From positions 17,990 through 81,989 of the forward strand of contig JAPPGK010000119.1 of assembly GCA_028821405.1 (NCBI GenBank): a DNA stretch of 64,000 nucleotides, written 5' to 3'. Made by a program: the position numbers and the translations under genes. Below are positions 61,201 to 64,000 of the stretch, piece by piece; position 1 is the first letter of the stretch, and each line of letters begins with the position of its first letter. The notes below the pieces were generated by a model. The model had not been told where the DNA came from. It made no database searches and was given only the letters and a program-made list of their open reading frames with translations. The stretch comes from Gammaproteobacteria bacterium (GTDB lineage: Bacteria > Pseudomonadota > Gammaproteobacteria > Pseudomonadales > Azotimanducaceae).

Positions 61201-61463
61201 ATCACCCGCTCCTCGATTCGGCGGGTGATGCTCTCCTCGACCTCCGTAGGACTCGACCCGGGGTACGGCACCGTGACGGCGACTCTCCTGGAGTCCACGT
61301 CCGGGATGATTTCGACATCGATCCCCGACGCGACGAGAAGCCCGCCGCCCAGCGCAAGCAGCACGAGTAGGCTGCCCGCCACCCGGCGGTGCACGAAGGC
61401 GGCAATAACCGCGCCCACGCCCGTGGCACCCCCGCCTGAACCGGGGTTCGCCGCCGTGGTCAT
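58278..61463 (-). CDS. RND efflux permease (HAE1/AcrB-like)
   Basis: VEIIPDVDSRRVAVTVPYPGSSPTEVEESITRRIEE, MITMIGIVVDDAVVVGESV, FRPIFLTTVTTVGGLLPVL. Confidence 0.93.
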   Translation of the reverse strand: MTTAANPGSGGGATGVGAVIAAFVHRRVAGSLLVLLALGGGLLVASGIDVEIIPDVDSRRVAVTVPYPGSSPTEVEESITRRIEERVIGLTGVRRVVSEASSDVGTVTLSVDAFADTEEVLEEARTAIDRIERFPPPDAERPEIGVPFKHVPAITVALSSAELSAHALRVAVERLREDMLALGSVSSVSLDWSPEREIAIEVDEEALREHGLTIGEVARKVRGSSVDLTSGRLLTSAGGLVVRVDDRRVRAEEFEDVVLLSSPGGALVTVGDVAEVSEGFGDAVGATELDGVPAVFVTALAVHKGESEVQIARDVRAMLADYAPPPGAHVSVWQDSSRRASARMDLVTGTGALGLVLVFLVLALVFDFRLATWVAVGLPVSFLGAVVLFPAFDLTFNLATIFAMITMIGIVVDDAVVVGESVATERERGLMGAEAAIAGAQRVFWPVAVGVATTLLAFAPLLFTYGVLGQFLSVFPIVAVLVLGVSLLEAFLILPSHLAHGGDWSRWPLAAVQARVREAIEALRDRVAVPAVAMATRHPVAAVLVAAALVVVSGALVLGGVVRAGDVAALGTGRVEAAITYPVGTPLEVARVGARQLEEAARRSNEQLDGSPIASVATVVGHHPPRGIFLGDGGQATHLAAVTLQLRDESQRTVSAEEVARTWRGNAGEIVGADRLTFATADRYGGDGYDLSVALVHADSDVLARAASDLAAVVQTAPGVLDVYDSLTPGRRHFDLHLTPAGKAAGLTGADLASQLRARFFGTEVQRIQRGRDEVKVMVRYPEDRRRSFAELADERIELPVGGDIPLGVAARVVETRELETLMRIDGVPAAVVGSFVDRAVTTSRELRAQVEDTLLPELQARYPGLGLAWARAGVDDDEQSLAPLAYTLPVALLVIYTIIAVQFRSYVQPLVVLTAMPLAAAGAVLAHLLLGYDMNLTSVFGVVAVLGVVINDTLLLMDRCNSLRAGSDLPAIAAIAGAVRERFRPIFLTTVTTVGGLLPVLYLKSEATINNYVPMVVSIIGGLAAGSLGILFVVPAILLLGEGVRERARVVWPRQADAAT

Positions 61464-62593
61464 CGCTCCCCTCCCTCGGCAACGGCGCTCACCGCCAGTC
61501 CGGCCCGTTCGCCCGGAACCGCGCCGAGAACAACTCCGTCGCGGGCGTCGAAGGCCGCCACGATCCAGCCGGTGTCAGTTCGCCCCAGCGTACGCGGCGT
61601 CTCCCGCAACAGTTTGCCGTCGTCCACCAGCCATACGCTGTCGTCGGCACGATGCGCCTCGGGCGGCAGCAGGTAGGCGTCGTCGAACGCTGGGCCGTCC
61701 AAGGTGACCCGGACGAACGTGCCGGGCGGCGGCGCGTTCGCGTCGGCGAAGTCCAGCAGCAGCATGGACAGGCGCGTGCGCGGCGCCAGCACCGACGAGA
61801 CCTGCGAGACCACCGCCTCGAAGCGTTGCCCCCGGGCGAGTACTGAGGCTGGCCGGCCGCGGGGATCGCCGAGATACGCCAGATCAGCCACCGGGATAGG
61901 CGCGCGCGTCTCAAGCCGACCGGTCCGGAACACCGTACCGACACTCGTTGCGCGTGAGACGACCTCGCCCACCGACACGGGTGCCGCGATCACGGTACCG
62001 TCGAAGGGCAGCGAGAACCGGGTTTCGGACAACTGCAGCTCGGCCAGCTTGACGTCCGCAACGGCCGCCTTCACGCGACCCTCGAAGCGTTCGATCTGGC
62101 CCAAGCGTGCAACCGCCGCGGGAACCTCTTGGCCCGGGTGCCGCTCGCGATACTGTGCCGCGTCCAACGCTCCCTGGTCCTGGTGGCGGCGCAGTCTTCC
62201 TCGAGCCGCGGCGAGCATGCCCTGCGCTCTCTCGAGCCTCAGCTCTGCATCCTCCGGATCCACGACCAGCAGCGTCTCACCGGCACCAAACGTCCCGCCT
62301 GCACGCAGAGCGGGGGACACCTAGACCACCCGACCCGACGCCAGGGGGCGCAACGCGACCGGTGTCCGCGCATGCACCTCGCCGGTGAGCGCCACCGTCA
62401 GCGAATGCGAACCCGCCTCGGGGCTCAGCACCCGCACCGACGGGGCTTCGGCGCTGCGGATCGAATCCTCGCCTATGGGTGCGACACTCGGGGACCGGGC
62501 GAAGTAGATGCCCGCAGCGAGTGCGACCACAAGCAACCCAACCTGCGCCCAGCCGACCCAGCCGCGCGACTCGCGCTCTTGAGCATCCGCCAT
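61460..62593 (-). pseudogene. RND efflux periplasmic adaptor interrupted by an in-frame TAG at 62321-62323
   Basis: MADAQERESRGWVGWAQVGLLVVALA...RPLASGRVV[TAG]VSPALRAGGTFGAGETLLVVDPEDAELRLERAQ... same frame on both sides. Confidence 0.82.
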
Positions 62594-62827
62594 AACTCTG
62601 TCCCCCTACCTTGCCTAAGTCCTGACTACCCCCAGATTGCCCTTTCCAAGCGGGCCGCGCACACCAGCGGTTGCGCCATACAAGCACGACCAACTACCGC
62701 CTTTTTCAGAGCCTACGCAAGTCCGGGGGGATTGCAACGACAACAAGCCTTGTCGTTGGCAACTCTCGCTGCCACCGAGAGCCCCCAACCCCGAGAAGAG
62801 AGGCATTGGCGACGAACCGCCGGCCTC

Positions 62828-63409
62828 TCAAGAGTCTGTCGGTTGCTTGGTGTCTCCGCCGGCGGTCGCCAAGCCGCAGTCGGCCGCAAGCAGGCCCGAC
62901 GCGGCGGCATCGTCAACCTCGCCGACATGGCGAAAGCAGACCTGTCCTTTGCCGTCGAAACGTAGCACGTAGGCGACGTCGGCACCGTCGCTTTCGTCGA
63001 TCCGGAGCAGATTGCGCCAGGCCTCGCCGTCTTCGGTGACGAGGTATATGGTGTCCTGCCTTTCCTCGGACACCTCGCCGCGCATCACCCGGGTGAGGGC
63101 GGCGCGAACAAGCCGCGCCATCTCGTCGATGACCAGCACCGACGCGACCGAGGGCCCGCCATCCATTCCGTCGATGCGCAGCCGCCAAGCGCGCACCTGT
63201 TGTCCCGCGGATCGACCGAATCCGACCACGAGAACGGCAGCCTTTTCGGGATCCGGCACCGTCACCTCGACCCCGCTCAACGTGGTGGCGCGCAGGGACG
63301 CGGTTGGCGCGTCTTCCTGTGCAACCGAGAAACCGGCGGCCAGCAAGGCGATCATCGCCAATAGCCTCACCTTCGAACGGATGAGTGCGAGACATCTGGA
63401 CAGCATCAT
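62828..63409 (-). CDS. Hypothetical secreted protein
   Basis: MMLSRCLALIRSKVRLLAMIALLAAGFSVAQ signal peptide; coding-like composition; family not identified. Confidence 0.55.
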   Translation of the reverse strand: MMLSRCLALIRSKVRLLAMIALLAAGFSVAQEDAPTASLRATTLSGVEVTVPDPEKAAVLVVGFGRSAGQQVRAWRLRIDGMDGGPSVASVLVIDEMARLVRAALTRVMRGEVSEERQDTIYLVTEDGEAWRNLLRIDESDGADVAYVLRFDGKGQVCFRHVGEVDDAAASGLLAADCGLATAGGDTKQPTDS

Positions 63410-63690
63410 TGCCGCCGAGGTCCTAGCGATACAGGCAACTCCTGGATAGTAGTTCGACATTGGGGCACCGGGTGGCTAGTGGAGTGATTCAAGGATTCTA
63501 GCGAAGTTCACGTCGCCGCCGGAGAGAGTCAACCGTCGACCCACGCGATGGCTTGCGGCGGCACGGGCCTCGCCGACGGCGATATCGGCGACCAAGGATG
63601 TCGAAAGACCAGGATGCCACGTTGACTCGGCGGAGCTTTCTCGAGACGTTCGTTCTTCGGCAAACAAGGTGGGCGGCGCCGGTTGGGATC

Positions 63691-64000
63691 CCCGCGCTTC
63701 CGGTTCCCCGCGCTTCCGGACACACGCCCCGCGCTTCCGGACACACGCGATTCCGTCCCACCCGACGCGCTTACGGACACACGCGATTCCGTCCCACAGG
63801 GAGCCGGGCCGATGTCCCACGGGCCGCGACCGCTTTTTCCTACGGTCGCCATGGCGATTCGGCGATACCGCCGGGCGCCGGGATACGCACGCGCTTCCGG
63901 ACACACGCGATTCCGTCCCACAGGGGGCCGGGCCGATGTCCCACAGGCCGCGACCGTTTTTTCCTACGGTGCCCGTGGCGATTCGGCGATACCGCCGCGC
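63691..64000. repeat. Tandem repeat, 124-bp major period plus shorter nested units, runs off window
   Basis: gcgctt[a/c]cggacacacgcgattccgtcccacaggg[a/g]gccgggccgatgtcccac at 63767 and 63891; partial units at 63694, 63710, 63731. Confidence 0.85.

Noticed and set aside
63691-63800. Possible CRISPR array
   Set aside because: Repeat spacings are 16, 21, 36 and 124 bp, not regular repeat-spacer units; no cas genes nearby.
63476-63904. 142-aa minus-strand ORF at right end
   Set aside because: Largely encoded by the tandem repeat; the C-terminal part (STSLVADIAVGEARAAASHRVGRRLTLSGGDVNFARILESLH) could be real but I cannot assign it.

Overview
GC-rich bacterial (probably gammaproteobacterial) chromosome window with about 45 protein-coding genes and no rRNA or tRNA that I could recognise. 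Main blocks: (i) 3' part of a family-5 solute-binding protein, then a two-subunit molybdenum hydroxylase whose large subunit is frameshifted; (ii) alpha/beta-hydrolase, MetR-like LysR regulator, PNPOx-like, MBL-fold and SixA-like genes; (iii) a minus-strand overlapping run argC - aminotransferase - DEAD-box helicase - AI-2E transporter - hisC; (iv) a complete complex I locus (nuoA,B,CD,E,F ... nuoG,H,I,J,K,L,M,N), split between nuoF and nuoG by about 6.4 kb of unrelated genes, with near-identical promoter cores before nuoA and before the nuoG block; (v) TlpA-like, quinone oxidoreductase, ankyrin, PEP-utilising enzyme and O-antigen-ligase-like genes; (vi) a MacA/MacB-type ABC efflux set; (vii) a tandem pair of RND adaptor/permease systems. 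Most unusual: the last RND permease is fused in one reading frame to the C-terminal half of a GlnE-like adenylyltransferase whose nucleotidyltransferase aspartates appear to be replaced. Other notable items: a two-copy 147-bp multi-hairpin, TA-flanked MITE-like repeat that supplies stop codons to its neighbours; apparent ATC start codons for nuoA and nuoH; an intact ParD antitoxin next to a multiply broken ParE; an amber codon inside an RND adaptor; and a 124-bp tandem repeat at the right edge. All calls come from reading the sequence and remembered family motifs; no database search was run. Several single-base lesions could be assembly errors and should be checked against reads.
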